Shown here piece by piece: positions 1 to 6,369 of a stretch of 18,921 bases of DNA. Source of the stretch: Holdemanella porci (lineage in GTDB: Bacteria > Bacillota_I > Bacilli_A > Erysipelotrichales > Erysipelotrichaceae); the NCBI RefSeq assembly GCF_019052655.1, contig NZ_JAHQVB010000038.1, positions 1-18,921 on the forward strand, in the 5' to 3' direction. The first letter of the stretch is position 1; every line of letters starts with the position of its first letter. The notes under the pieces were generated by a model. The model had not been told where the DNA came from. It was given only the letters and a program-made list of their open reading frames with translations, and searched no databases. Both the position numbers and the translations under genes were made by a program.

Positions 1-52
1 TACCACTGGTGTAAATTTTCTCTTTTTGACTAGTCCTATTTATATGCTAACA

Positions 53-718
53 TCACTTTTTCTTGTAATCCAATACAGAAAGATGTGGTTCATGAGTTCC
101 TTTCTGATCCCATTCTATCTCATTTTCTCTCATGACCATGGCTAGTTTTTCCTTTTCCGATTGCACCCATTGATTTAACTCTGTCTCACTTCTCGATCCA
201 CCTTTAAATCCTAATGACGATAAGGCTTGTTTTAAAGATACTCTTGTATCAAGTCCTCGCTTACTTCCTGCAACATAGGGAATAAAATCAATATGTAGAT
301 GTGGCGTTGCTTCGTCTAAATGCAGATGAGCAGCAAATACTCTCAACGTAGGATTTCGTTCCTGAAATCCTTTCATGTATTCATCTAATATCTTTGCAGC
401 AAGTTGTCCCTCCATCGTTTCTGATCCCATATTGTCTTTATCACCGATCTGAAGGATAACCTCATGAAATAATTTTTCTTGTTTCCCGGAACGTATCTTT
501 TCATAGTAATCATCTATCTTACGATCTTTTCGAGTCTGTTTATCGTTGTAACGTTTCAAGGCTTCGTCAAATAATTCATGATATACGTCTTTGATATCTT
601 CATTACAATATTCAACATTCCAATGGGTTCTGTTCGGATCCGTATTCTTTGCATGAAATTTTCTACTGTTATGGTTCAGGGAGCCTTTCCCTGTCATAAA
701 ACTAATCGTCCTCTTCAA
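53..718 (-). CDS. MobV/Pre-type relaxase, short C-terminally truncated form
   Basis: Predicted relaxase that nicks the element's transfer origin and leads the strand into a recipient when a helper conjugation machine is present. The N-terminal HNSR (His16) resembles motif I of MobV relaxases, where the histidine is the proposed nucleophile in MobM-type enzymes, and HLDEATPHLH (residues 133-142) is the metal-binding HxDExTPHxH signature. Start is TTG at 718, preceded by AAAGGAGATTTA. MobV proteins are usually about 400 residues or more, with a long coiled-coil C-terminus; this one stops at 221 residues just after the conserved HEPHLSVLDYKKK block. The downstream frames also hit stops within the next few codons, so a single simple frameshift does not obviously restore a long tail. 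The relaxase domain itself looks complete; activity is uncertain. It is the last mobilisation gene before the window edge. Confidence 0.85.
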   Translation of the reverse strand: MKRTISFMTGKGSLNHNSRKFHAKNTDPNRTHWNVEYCNEDIKDVYHELFDEALKRYNDKQTRKDRKIDDYYEKIRSGKQEKLFHEVILQIGDKDNMGSETMEGQLAAKILDEYMKGFQERNPTLRVFAAHLHLDEATPHLHIDFIPYVAGSKRGLDTRVSLKQALSSLGFKGGSRSETELNQWVQSEKEKLAMVMRENEIEWDQKGTHEPHLSVLDYKKK

Positions 719-768
719 TAAATCTCCTTTCCTTCATTTTAAAACGCCAGATATGGCGATCATGTTTT

Positions 769-789
769 GTTACTTTTGTCAAAAGTAAC
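769..789. repeat. Perfect 10-bp inverted repeat upstream of relaxase
   Basis: GTTACTTTTG at 769-778 and its complement CAAAAGTAAC at 780-789, separated by one base. It sits about 50 bp upstream of the relaxase start. A related CAAAAGTAC occurs at 821-829. Likely a relaxase or accessory-protein recognition palindrome; function inferred from position only. Confidence 0.7.
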
Positions 790-897
790 GCAAAAGCACT
801 TTCGACAGCCTAACGTCCATCAAAAGTACCCTTGCGCCCTGCCGGGAGCTTTCAAATCAGCCAGCACTGTATCGGCTACACCCTACAGCAATTCTCC

Positions 898-952
898 TTG
901 TTTGGTATCATACAGGTGCGTGCCACGCTCCTGTTCTATATTCCCCAAACAA
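898..952. repeat. Nested long inverted repeat (large hairpin)
   Basis: Outer arms TTGTTTGG (898-905) and CCAAACAA (945-952) enclose inner arms ACAGG-T-GCGTG (912-922) and CACGC-T-CCTGT (924-934), giving an 11-position inner helix with one T/T mismatch. The whole structure follows the stop codon of the 956-1192 gene almost directly. It has no U-tract, so a simple intrinsic terminator is unlikely. Options are part of oriT, a single-strand origin, or a structured RNA. Confidence 0.65.
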
Positions 953-955
953 ACA

Positions 956-1192
956 TCACCACCGATAACTGGCTGACACTCCACGCTTATCTAAATATTC
1001 CTGTCGTGCTTTCTCCTGCTCTTCCTCAGAAGGAGCCGTCTTATACTTCGTATAGAGTTCATGTCTGACTAATGCATCCAATTTTTCTTCCAAGCCATTT
1101 CGAATATCTTCTTCATACTGATCATCTGAACCCAGATGATAAAAGATCAATTTTCGAAACAGTTCATAATCAATCTGTACTTTTTTCATCAC
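956..1192 (-). CDS. Small conserved acidic protein of mobilisable elements
   Basis: Predicted 78-residue cytoplasmic protein with no signal peptide or membrane segment. It is highly charged, with a helical middle (EEDIRNGLEEKLDALVRHELYTKYKTAPSEEEQEKARQEYLDKRG). I recognise the general type: small proteins of this composition sit beside RepA-like ATPases and MobV relaxases in Clostridia mobilisable elements, sometimes labelled 'complexin-2' in databases, a name without functional support. The start at 1192 (ATGATGAAAAAAG) is preceded by AAAGGAGTGAAG; the second ATG one codon later is equally possible. It lies between the ATPase and the relaxase on the same strand. Function unknown; a role in replication or mobilisation is guesswork from context. 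Confidence 0.75.
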   Translation of the reverse strand: MMKKVQIDYELFRKLIFYHLGSDDQYEEDIRNGLEEKLDALVRHELYTKYKTAPSEEEQEKARQEYLDKRGVSASYRW

Positions 1193-1213
1193 TTCACTCC
1201 TTTTTAATCAAGG

Positions 1214-1254
1214 TGGCAAGATTCCCTATTCTTTAAGATATGGTAATCTTGCCA
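1214..1254. repeat. 10-bp inverted repeat between ATPase gene and next gene
   Basis: TGGCAAGATT (1214-1223) and AATCTTGCCA (1245-1254) are perfect complements with a 21-base loop. It lies in the 69-bp gap after the AAA ATPase stop codon. No U-run follows on the minus strand, so it is more likely an mRNA-stabilising or attenuating hairpin than a strong terminator. Confidence 0.65.
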
Positions 1255-1261
1255 TCTTCCT

Positions 1262-2272
1262 TTACTCTTCTTGTAACATCCAGAACCATTTATTCCCTAT
1301 CTTCACAGAATCAATCTGTAATTCCTTCTTCGCATTCCAAAGTGTTTTCTTTTTAATTCCTCGTTCTTCTGCTTCTTCCGCTATTTTTGCCTGTTCCATT
1401 GATCCATTTGCTAAGATCTCTTTTAAAAATTCTTTCGCACTTCGGATCTTTTGCCCTCGCCCATCACCAGACAATAAGTCCTCTGCACTGATGTCATATT
1501 TTCCAATCCAATGAAATCCTTTTTCTTTGTCTAATCGAAAGGCGATAGCATCTCCTTCCGGAGCAAGAGAACTCTTTACATGACAGATCACTCGGATTTC
1601 CGGTTCATCTTTCACTCTTCCAACAATCAACACGCTTCTTGCTGCCGCTTGAAAGTCAATAGAACCCAATCCACGATAGGATGATTTTCCATTACTATTT
1701 TTATTCATATGACCGATCAGAATAATGGCACATTGATATTTTTCTGCTAATACAGAGATTCTTTTCATCAATGGGCGAATCTCATTTGCCCTATGCATAT
1801 CAACACCAGCCCCTAGAAAGCCTTGAATTGGATCTAATACTACAAGTCTTGCTTTCGTCTGTATGATCGCTTCTTCCAGCCTTGCATCTACCATTGTTAA
1901 TGGCTGATCCTGATCATCAATTACCAAGACTCTGGAACAATCTGCCCCTGCCGCTAACAATCTTGGTTTGATCGTATCGCCCAGTCCATCTTCAGCTGTT
2001 TGATAAATCACATTGATTGGCTCTACACCTGTCTCTTCAGATTTTCCTTCGCTTGTCTCACTTAATATTGCTTCTCCTTTTGTTAATTTTGCTATGATCT
2101 GCAACACCACAGTAGTCTTCCCCTCTCCAGGATCTCCCTGAATAATGGTGACCTTCCCATATGGTATGAAGGGATAAAAGAGCCATTCGATTTCTTCCAC
2201 TTCAACCTGATCCATGTGGATCAATTTCAGGCATGGTTCTGCCTTTTTTACTTCTCTATAATTATCTTCCAT
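1262..2272 (-). CDS. RepA-like AAA ATPase (RecA-fold) of the mobile element
   Basis: Predicted 336-residue hexameric-helicase-type ATPase of the RepA/AAA_25 kind. Walker A is GDPGEGKTT (residues 46-54), Walker B LVVLD (143-147), and GHMNK (187-191) is the usual switch region, followed by the SSYRGLGSIDF block typical of the family. The last 60 residues look like a winged-helix DNA-binding tail. These proteins probably act in replication or processing of integrative elements. I place the start at ATG 2272 because AGGAGGT lies five bases upstream; an upstream in-frame start at 2308 would put a hairpin and the ribosome binding site inside the gene. Downstream come the small acidic protein and the relaxase; upstream is the structured 2294-2400 region. 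Confident on family, moderate on role. Confidence 0.85.
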   Translation of the reverse strand: MEDNYREVKKAEPCLKLIHMDQVEVEEIEWLFYPFIPYGKVTIIQGDPGEGKTTVVLQIIAKLTKGEAILSETSEGKSEETGVEPINVIYQTAEDGLGDTIKPRLLAAGADCSRVLVIDDQDQPLTMVDARLEEAIIQTKARLVVLDPIQGFLGAGVDMHRANEIRPLMKRISVLAEKYQCAIILIGHMNKNSNGKSSYRGLGSIDFQAAARSVLIVGRVKDEPEIRVICHVKSSLAPEGDAIAFRLDKEKGFHWIGKYDISAEDLLSGDGRGQKIRSAKEFLKEILANGSMEQAKIAEEAEERGIKKKTLWNAKKELQIDSVKIGNKWFWMLQEE

Positions 2273-2282
2273 TTCCACCTCC

Positions 2283-2296
2283 TGCCCAACCGGGCA
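2283..2296 (-). promoter_or_regulatory. Hairpin touching the ATPase ribosome binding site
   Basis: TGCCC/GGGCA with a four-base loop (5-bp stem). Its last base directly abuts the AGGAGG at 2278-2283, so folding of this stem in the mRNA could limit ribosome access. Visible in sequence; regulatory effect inferred. Confidence 0.45.
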
Positions 2297-2400
2297 AGTC
2301 CCTGGCAAACAGAATTTAACAATTGTTGCAACAACAATTTTGTGATATACTCAAGTTGTTAAGGTGATATATCAGTTATTCTGATGATCAGGGAACTTGC
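2294..2400. repeat. Long-range inverted repeat enclosing smaller palindromes
   Basis: GCAAGTCCCTG (2294-2304) pairs with CAGGG-A-ACTTGC (2389-2400), 11 base pairs with one bulged A, closing a roughly 85-base loop. Inside are AATTGTTG/CAACAATT (2321-2328/2332-2339), TGATATA/TATATCA (2343-2349/2368-2374) and ATCAG/CTGAT (2371-2375/2381-2385). It fills the gap between the mobC-like gene and the RepA-like ATPase gene. Candidate replication origin, second transfer-origin component or structured 5' leader; which one cannot be decided from sequence. Confidence 0.65.
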
Positions 2401-2405
2401 TCAGA

Positions 2406-2768
2406 TTATTTCTGGGCTTTTTCTTTTTTCCTTTTTTCATAGTTTCTTTCTTCTGCAAATGCATTTAATATCTCCAACATTGTTCGAATAGGTGTAAACA
2501 ACTCTTCATCGGCATCCTCTAATGTAGTTAACCTTTTTAGTTCCTCTTCAATCCCTCGAAGCTGTTTTCTAAACTGTACTAACATCAACGGATTTCCTAC
2601 TGCTGTGACTTTTTGATGTAAAACACTTTCAATGATATATTCTTGTCTCGTCTGGTATCCACAAAGCTTTACTCTTAAATTCAGCTCTTCATTTTCTTCC
2701 GGAGACATTCGAAACGCTATGGTTACATTACGCCACCGATTCTTGTTATCCCTATTTTTTTCACTCAT
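2406..2768 (-). CDS. MobC-like / ribbon-helix-helix mobilisation accessory protein
   Basis: Predicted 120-residue DNA-binding protein. Residues 13-55 (NVTIAFRMSPEENEELNLRV, then KLCGYQTRQEYIIESVLHQKV) fit a beta strand followed by two helices, the ribbon-helix-helix pattern of relaxosome accessory proteins; residues 65-120 look like a charged helical coiled coil. Likely role: binding oriT DNA with the relaxase, or repressing the mob genes. Its ATG at 2768 overlaps the integrase stop codon by eight bases, indicating translational coupling with the recombinase gene. Family call is by pattern, so it could be another Arc/CopG-type regulator. Confidence 0.65.
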   Translation of the reverse strand: MSEKNRDNKNRWRNVTIAFRMSPEENEELNLRVKLCGYQTRQEYIIESVLHQKVTAVGNPLMLVQFRKQLRGIEEELKRLTTLEDADEELFTPIRTMLEILNAFAEERNYEKRKKEKAQK

Positions 2769-3846
2769 CCAGATATTCCTCTCTTTCCTGATTTAGATTT
2801 TCCGCCATTTCTGTTTGGATTGTCGGGAATAAATGCGCATATCGATATGTGATTTCCACACTTTCATGCCCTACCCTTTCTCCAATTGCCACCGCAGAAT
2901 ATCCCATATTAATCAACAATGACACGTGAGAATGTCGTAAATCATGGATTCGTATTCTCTTCACTCCTGACAACTTCACACCACGATCCATTTCATGATG
3001 AAGATAGCTTTTTGAAATTTGGAATATCCTGTCATTTTCATTTAAACCATACAGCATTCCTATATACGCTTCTAATTCTTCGCTTAAAAATTCCGGCATG
3101 GTGATTATGCGATTACTCTTCACAGTCTTAGGATCCGTAATAATATCCTTCCCCTCTAATCTTTGATAAGACTTATTGATCCGGATAGTACAAGCCTGAA
3201 AATCGAAATCTGCCGGTGTCAGTGCTAACAACTCTCCCATACGCACTCCACACCAATATAAGATTTCAAATGCATAAAAGGAGATTGGCTTATCCGCCAC
3301 CGCTTCAATGAACTTCATATACTCTTCTTTTGTCCAGAAAAGCATCTCTTTTGTTCTTTCTTTTCCCATAGATCCTGCCTTGCGTGCAGCATTGCTTTTC
3401 AAATCATAGAAATTAACTGCATGATTCAAAATTGCACTCAGCTGATTATGGATGGTCTTTAGATAGACCTGTGAATAGCCTTCTCCTTGTTTATTCCGAT
3501 AGTTCATCATGGTGTTCTGCCATTGCCGAATATCGGAAGGTTTTATTTCCTGCAACTTCTTTTTCGAAAAATATGGGAGAATCTTTTTTTCTACAATATG
3601 CTTTTTCGTCAGCCAGGTATTATATTTGATTCTGGATTTGATATCATTCAGATAAAGATCTACAAAATCTTCAAAATACATATCCAGACTCAAATTCTCC
3701 TTTAATTTAAACGCTCTTTCCCATTCCTGGGCATCACATTTACGTTTAAATCCCCTTTTCGTCTTCTGCTTTCTTACGCCGGTCCAGTCCTTATAATAGG
3801 TTCTTACCTCGTAAGTATTTGACTTTTGGTTTTTGATTACTGTCAA
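2761..3846 (-). CDS. int: Tyrosine recombinase (integrase) of the mobile element
   Basis: Site-specific recombinase that would integrate and excise the element. The 361-residue length is normal. It has an N-terminal arm-binding region (residues 1-45, AP2-like, with many Arg/Lys and aromatic residues), a SAM-like core-binding domain (about 52-150), and a catalytic domain with Arg in GVRMGE, HDLRHSH, GHESVEITYRYAH and the terminal Tyr nucleophile; all the usual catalytic residues are visible. The start at 3846 follows AGGAGGTGATGTTTTG, with spacing of about eight bases. It is read from the consensus promoter at 4098-4126 through the xis-like gene and is coupled to the MobC-like gene. The adjacent guaA 3' end is a known integration site for elements of this kind, so guaA is the likely target. 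Confidence 0.93.
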   Translation of the reverse strand: MTVIKNQKSNTYEVRTYYKDWTGVRKQKTKRGFKRKCDAQEWERAFKLKENLSLDMYFEDFVDLYLNDIKSRIKYNTWLTKKHIVEKKILPYFSKKKLQEIKPSDIRQWQNTMMNYRNKQGEGYSQVYLKTIHNQLSAILNHAVNFYDLKSNAARKAGSMGKERTKEMLFWTKEEYMKFIEAVADKPISFYAFEILYWCGVRMGELLALTPADFDFQACTIRINKSYQRLEGKDIITDPKTVKSNRIITMPEFLSEELEAYIGMLYGLNENDRIFQISKSYLHHEMDRGVKLSGVKRIRIHDLRHSHVSLLINMGYSAVAIGERVGHESVEITYRYAHLFPTIQTEMAENLNQEREEYLDE

Positions 3847-3860
3847 AACATCACCTCCTG

Positions 3861-4049
3861 CTATTTCATTTCGTTCATACCGTAAACTCGTTCTTCAAAA
3901 TATTTACGGCTGATTTTTCCTTTGACAACAACGAAACCTTTTTGTTCCAATTCCGCATTTAACTGACGGATCAAACGATACGCATAGGAATCAGATACTT
4001 CTAATTCTTTCGCTACTTCTTTTGCTGATATAAATAATTTACTAGCCAT
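3861..4049 (-). CDS. xis: Excisionase-like small HTH protein
   Basis: Predicted 62-residue DNA-binding protein directly upstream of the integrase (14-bp gap). ISAKEVAKELEVSDSYAYRLIRQLNAELE is a winged-helix/MerR-like helix-turn-helix, and KGFVVVKGKISRKYFEERVYG supplies the wing, as in small Xis proteins of Tn916/ICEBs1-like elements. ATG at 4049 is preceded by AAAGGAGGGATATAG. The likely role is to bend DNA at the attachment sites and direct the recombinase to excise rather than integrate. It is the first gene of the leftward int operon. The alternative is an integrase-operon regulator, because such small HTH proteins can do both. Confidence 0.8.
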   Translation of the reverse strand: MASKLFISAKEVAKELEVSDSYAYRLIRQLNAELEQKGFVVVKGKISRKYFEERVYGMNEMK

Positions 4050-4073
4050 CTATATCCCTCCTTTCTTTTTCAG

Positions 4074-4176
4074 TTCATTATCGAACGGTGTATATGCATC
4101 ATAACATTTCATTCCCGTACTGTCAATAGAATAATTTCAAAAATGAACGGTTTATTTTTATATTTCATTTTTGAAC
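4074..4176. promoter_or_regulatory. Three palindromic operator candidates for the XRE regulator
   Basis: Three sites share TTCA-N4-(T/C)GAAC-(G/T)GT: A at 4074-4089 (TTCATTATCGAACGGT), B at 4136-4151 (TTCAAAAATGAACGGT) and C at 4164-4179 (TTCATTTTTGAACTGT). Site A sits at the start of the leftward transcript, B about ten bases upstream of its -35 box, and C inside the regulator's own promoter. This is the arrangement of a lysogeny-type switch controlling excision genes and autoregulating the repressor. Confidence 0.7.
4098..4126 (-). promoter_or_regulatory. Sigma-A promoter for the xis-int-mob operon
   Basis: On the minus strand TTGACA (4121-4126) and TATGAT (4098-4103) are separated by exactly 17 bases, an almost perfect consensus. 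Transcription would start near 4091, immediately before operator site A. Confidence 0.85.
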
Positions 4177-4182
4177 TGTTTA

Positions 4183-4191
4183 TGCTATACT
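4183..4191 (+). promoter_or_regulatory. Extended -10 promoter of the XRE regulator
   Basis: TGCTATACT is an extended -10 box (TGn plus TATACT) on the plus strand; the -35 region (TTTCAT at 4163-4168, 17-base spacer) is weak. Operator C lies between the two boxes, which predicts autoregulation. Confidence 0.55.
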
Positions 4192-4224
4192 TTTAAGTAA
4201 CAATCAGCAAAGGAGTGTTTTCCT

Positions 4225-4656
4225 ATGACAGTAGGTGAGAAAATAAGAAAATTCCGGATCAATCAAGGATATACACAGAAAGAATTGGCAATCATGTCCG
4301 GATTGAGCGAATCGGCAATTAGAAATTATGAACTTGGGAATCGTTTTCCATCATCAGAACAATTGGAAAAAATAGCAAACTCATTAAAGATCAGTCCATA
4401 CGCCATGTCTGATCCAAACTTTGATACTTATGTTAGTGTCATGCACGCATTATTTGCTTTAGAGGATCAATATGGTCTGCACGCCTACCGGGATGAATCC
4501 GGCGTACCACAACTCATGTTTAAAGACAAAGGACACGATTCTTTAAATATGCTGGATCATATTGGGGCATGGGCTGATATGTACCAGAAATTCAGAAATG
4601 AAGAGATTACAGAAAAAGAATATTTAGACTGGAAGAGCCAATTCCCAGCTAAATAA
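4225..4656 (+). CDS. XRE/Cro-CI family regulator of the mobile element
   Basis: 143-residue transcription regulator, the only clear plus-strand gene here. Residues 4-58 (GEKIRKFRINQGYTQKELAIM and SGLSESAIRNYELGNRFPSS) form the helix-turn-helix XRE domain. The C-terminal half (about 66-143) is a helical acidic domain with no metalloprotease HExxH motif, so there is no built-in cleavage signal. ATG at 4225 follows AAAGGAGTGTTTTCCT. Divergent from xis-int, with matching palindromes in the shared 175-bp region, it most likely represses the excision operon and itself. What relieves repression is not visible. It is the gene nearest the guaA junction. Confidence 0.85.
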   Translation: MTVGEKIRKFRINQGYTQKELAIMSGLSESAIRNYELGNRFPSSEQLEKIANSLKISPYAMSDPNFDTYVSVMHALFALEDQYGLHAYRDESGVPQLMFKDKGHDSLNMLDHIGAWADMYQKFRNEEITEKEYLDWKSQFPAK

Positions 4657-4764
4657 GAAGAAATTATTTACAATAATATTAAAAAAGTATTGTCATTTGA
4701 TTGTCAACGGACATAGAAAGAGCCAAGAAAGCCCGTAAAATAGGCATTTCTTGGCTCTAATATA
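4657..4764. other. Element end / guaA junction region
   Basis: Non-coding. It contains two ATTGTCA copies in ATTGTCATTTGATTGTCAA (4690-4706), possible integrase arm-type sites, then the hairpin at 4719-4758 and the guaA stop codon. Recombination most likely occurred within the last bases of guaA or just past it. The matching second attachment site is not found between 1 and 4,764, so the other end of the element must lie left of this window. Confidence 0.4.
4719..4758. terminator. Hairpin terminator after guaA
   Basis: AGAGCCAAGAAA (4719-4730) pairs perfectly with TTTCTTGGCTCT (4747-4758), and GCC/GGC inside extends the stem. On the minus strand it ends in GGCTCTTTCT, a weak U-tract; no U-tract follows on the plus strand. 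It lies between the convergent ends of guaA and the XRE gene and could serve both. Confidence 0.7.
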
Positions 4765-6312
4765 TTATTCAAACTCGATTGTTCCAGGAGGCTTACTAGT
4801 AAGGTCATACATTACACGGTTAACCCCACGAACCTCATTGATAATACGAGACATAACTTTATTTAATACTTCATATGGAATCTGAGCTGATTCTGCAGTC
4901 ATAAAGTCAATTGTATTAACAGCACGTAAAGCGATGGCATAATCATATGTTCTTTCATCACCCATAACACCTACTGAACGCATGTTTGTCAATGCTGCAA
5001 AGTATTGACCGATTGAACGGTCTAATCCAGCATTTGCGATTTCTTCACGATAGATAGCATCTGCATCTTGGACGATTTTTACTTTTTCTTCAGTTACTTC
5101 ACCAATGATACGAATTCCTAAACCAGGTCCTGGGAATGGTTGTCTGAATACCAAGTATTCAGGAATACCTAATTCTAAACCGGCTTTACGAACTTCATCC
5201 TTGAACAAGTCACGTAATGGTTCAATGATTTCTTTGAAATCCACATGATCAGGAAGTCCACCAACGTTATGGTGAGATTTAATTACAGCAGATTCTCCAC
5301 CTAAACCACTCTCAACAACATCTGGATAAATCGTTCCTTGAACTAAGAAATCAACTTTTCCAATTTTCTTAGCCTCTTCTTCGAATACACGAATGAATTC
5401 TTCACCAATGATCTTACGTTTTGCTTCTGGTTCTTCAACACCCTTTAGCTTTTCATAATATCTTTGTTGCGCATTTACACGAATGAAGTTTAATTCATAT
5501 GGACCTTCTGGGCCAAATACAGCCTCTACTTCATCCCCTTCGTTTTTACGAAGTAAACCATGATCAACAAATACACATGTCAATTGGTTACCAATTGCTT
5601 TTGATAATAATACAGCTGCAACAGAAGAGTCTACTCCACCACTAAGGGCACATAAAACTTTTCCATCTCCAACCTTTTCACGAATAGCCTTAATTTGTTC
5701 TTCAACAAAGTTATCCATTCTCCAATCACCACAGCATCCACAAACACCACGAACGAAGTTATATAACATTTTTGACCCTTCTTGTGTATGTAATACTTCT
5801 GGATGGAACTGAATTGCATATAATCCTTTTTCTGCATTTTCACTTGATGCACAAGGACAGTTATCTGTATGAGACGTAATTTCAAAACCAGGTGCTACCT
5901 GTGAAATATAGTCAAAGTGTGACATCCAGCAAATTGTTTTTTCTGATACCCCCTCAAAGATTTTAGAAGAAGTCTTATCCACAAGAACCTCTGTCTTACC
6001 ATATTCACGGTGATCCGCTTTTTCTACTTTTCCACCCAATACATGCATCATCAATTGTGCGCCATAGCAAAGACCAAGAACTGGGATACCCAATTCAAAT
6101 AATTCCTTTGAATATGTAGGTGAATCTGCCTCATAACAACTATTTGGTCCTCCAGTTAAGATAATTCCCTTTGGATTCATAGCTTTGATTTTTTTTAAAT
6201 CTGTTTTATATGAATAAATTTCACAATATACATTGCACTCACGAACACGACGTGCAACCAACTGATTATATTGTCCTCCAAAATCAAGAACAATGACTAA
6301 TTCTTTTTTCAT
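4765..6312 (-). CDS. guaA: GMP synthase (glutamine-hydrolysing)
   Basis: Converts XMP to GMP with ATP and glutamine, the last step of guanine nucleotide synthesis, in the cytoplasm. The 515-residue length is typical. The N-terminal class-I glutamine amidotransferase has nucleophile Cys82 (GLCYGAQ) and the His170/Glu172 pair (FHPE). The ATP-pyrophosphatase domain starts near residue 205 with the PP-loop SGGVDSS (224-230). The C-terminal dimerisation domain carries the [12 protein letters not shown] block and ends TIEFE. ATG at 6312 follows AGGAGGACGTA. A promoter candidate overlaps the end of the upstream fusion gene, so guaA can be transcribed separately from the longer string. Its 3' end is intact despite the mobile element next door. 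Confidence 0.97.
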   Translation of the reverse strand: MKKELVIVLDFGGQYNQLVARRVRECNVYCEIYSYKTDLKKIKAMNPKGIILTGGPNSCYEADSPTYSKELFELGIPVLGLCYGAQLMMHVLGGKVEKADHREYGKTEVLVDKTSSKIFEGVSEKTICWMSHFDYISQVAPGFEITSHTDNCPCASSENAEKGLYAIQFHPEVLHTQEGSKMLYNFVRGVCGCCGDWRMDNFVEEQIKAIREKVGDGKVLCALSGGVDSSVAAVLLSKAIGNQLTCVFVDHGLLRKNEGDEVEAVFGPEGPYELNFIRVNAQQRYYEKLKGVEEPEAKRKIIGEEFIRVFEEEAKKIGKVDFLVQGTIYPDVVESGLGGESAVIKSHHNVGGLPDHVDFKEIIEPLRDLFKDEVRKAGLELGIPEYLVFRQPFPGPGLGIRIIGEVTEEKVKIVQDADAIYREEIANAGLDRSIGQYFAALTNMRSVGVMGDERTYDYAIALRAVNTIDFMTAESAQIPYEVLNKVMSRIINEVRGVNRVMYDLTSKPPGTIEFE

Positions 6313-6340
6313 TACGTCCTCCTATTAATTTCTCAAAAAT

Positions 6341-6369
6341 ATTATAAAGTAGCAACCAATTATTTACAA
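6341..6369 (-). promoter_or_regulatory. Promoter candidate for guaA
   Basis: Minus strand TTGTAA (6364-6369), 17 bases, then TATAAT (6341-6346). The -35 box overlaps the final codons of the upstream gene. The 5' leader would be only about 20-30 bases, with no purine riboswitch visible. Confidence 0.6.

Larger units (their letters stand above)
719..955. other. Structured non-coding region, candidate oriT
   Basis: Between the small acidic-protein gene and the relaxase gene, with no convincing coding sequence. It holds three inverted repeats: CGCCA/TGGCG (745-749/754-758), a perfect 10-bp repeat GTTACTTTTG/CAAAAGTAAC (769-778/780-789), and a long nested structure at 898-952 described separately. 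MobV-type transfer origins commonly lie immediately upstream of the relaxase gene and contain inverted repeats, so this is the natural place for oriT; that step is inference. The stretch 826-935 is visibly more GC-rich than its surroundings. Confidence 0.5.

Noticed and set aside
767..1068. Plus-strand open frames in the hairpin block
   Set aside because: No ribosome binding sites, unnatural composition, and they overlap the opposite-strand small gene; treated as chance frames.
2273..2308. Longer start for the RepA-like ATPase
   Set aside because: It would place the AGGAGG site and hairpin inside the coding region; ATG 2272 is well placed.
6313..6359. Purine or PRPP riboswitch before guaA
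   Set aside because: The leader is only about 47 bases or less and shows no matching structure.
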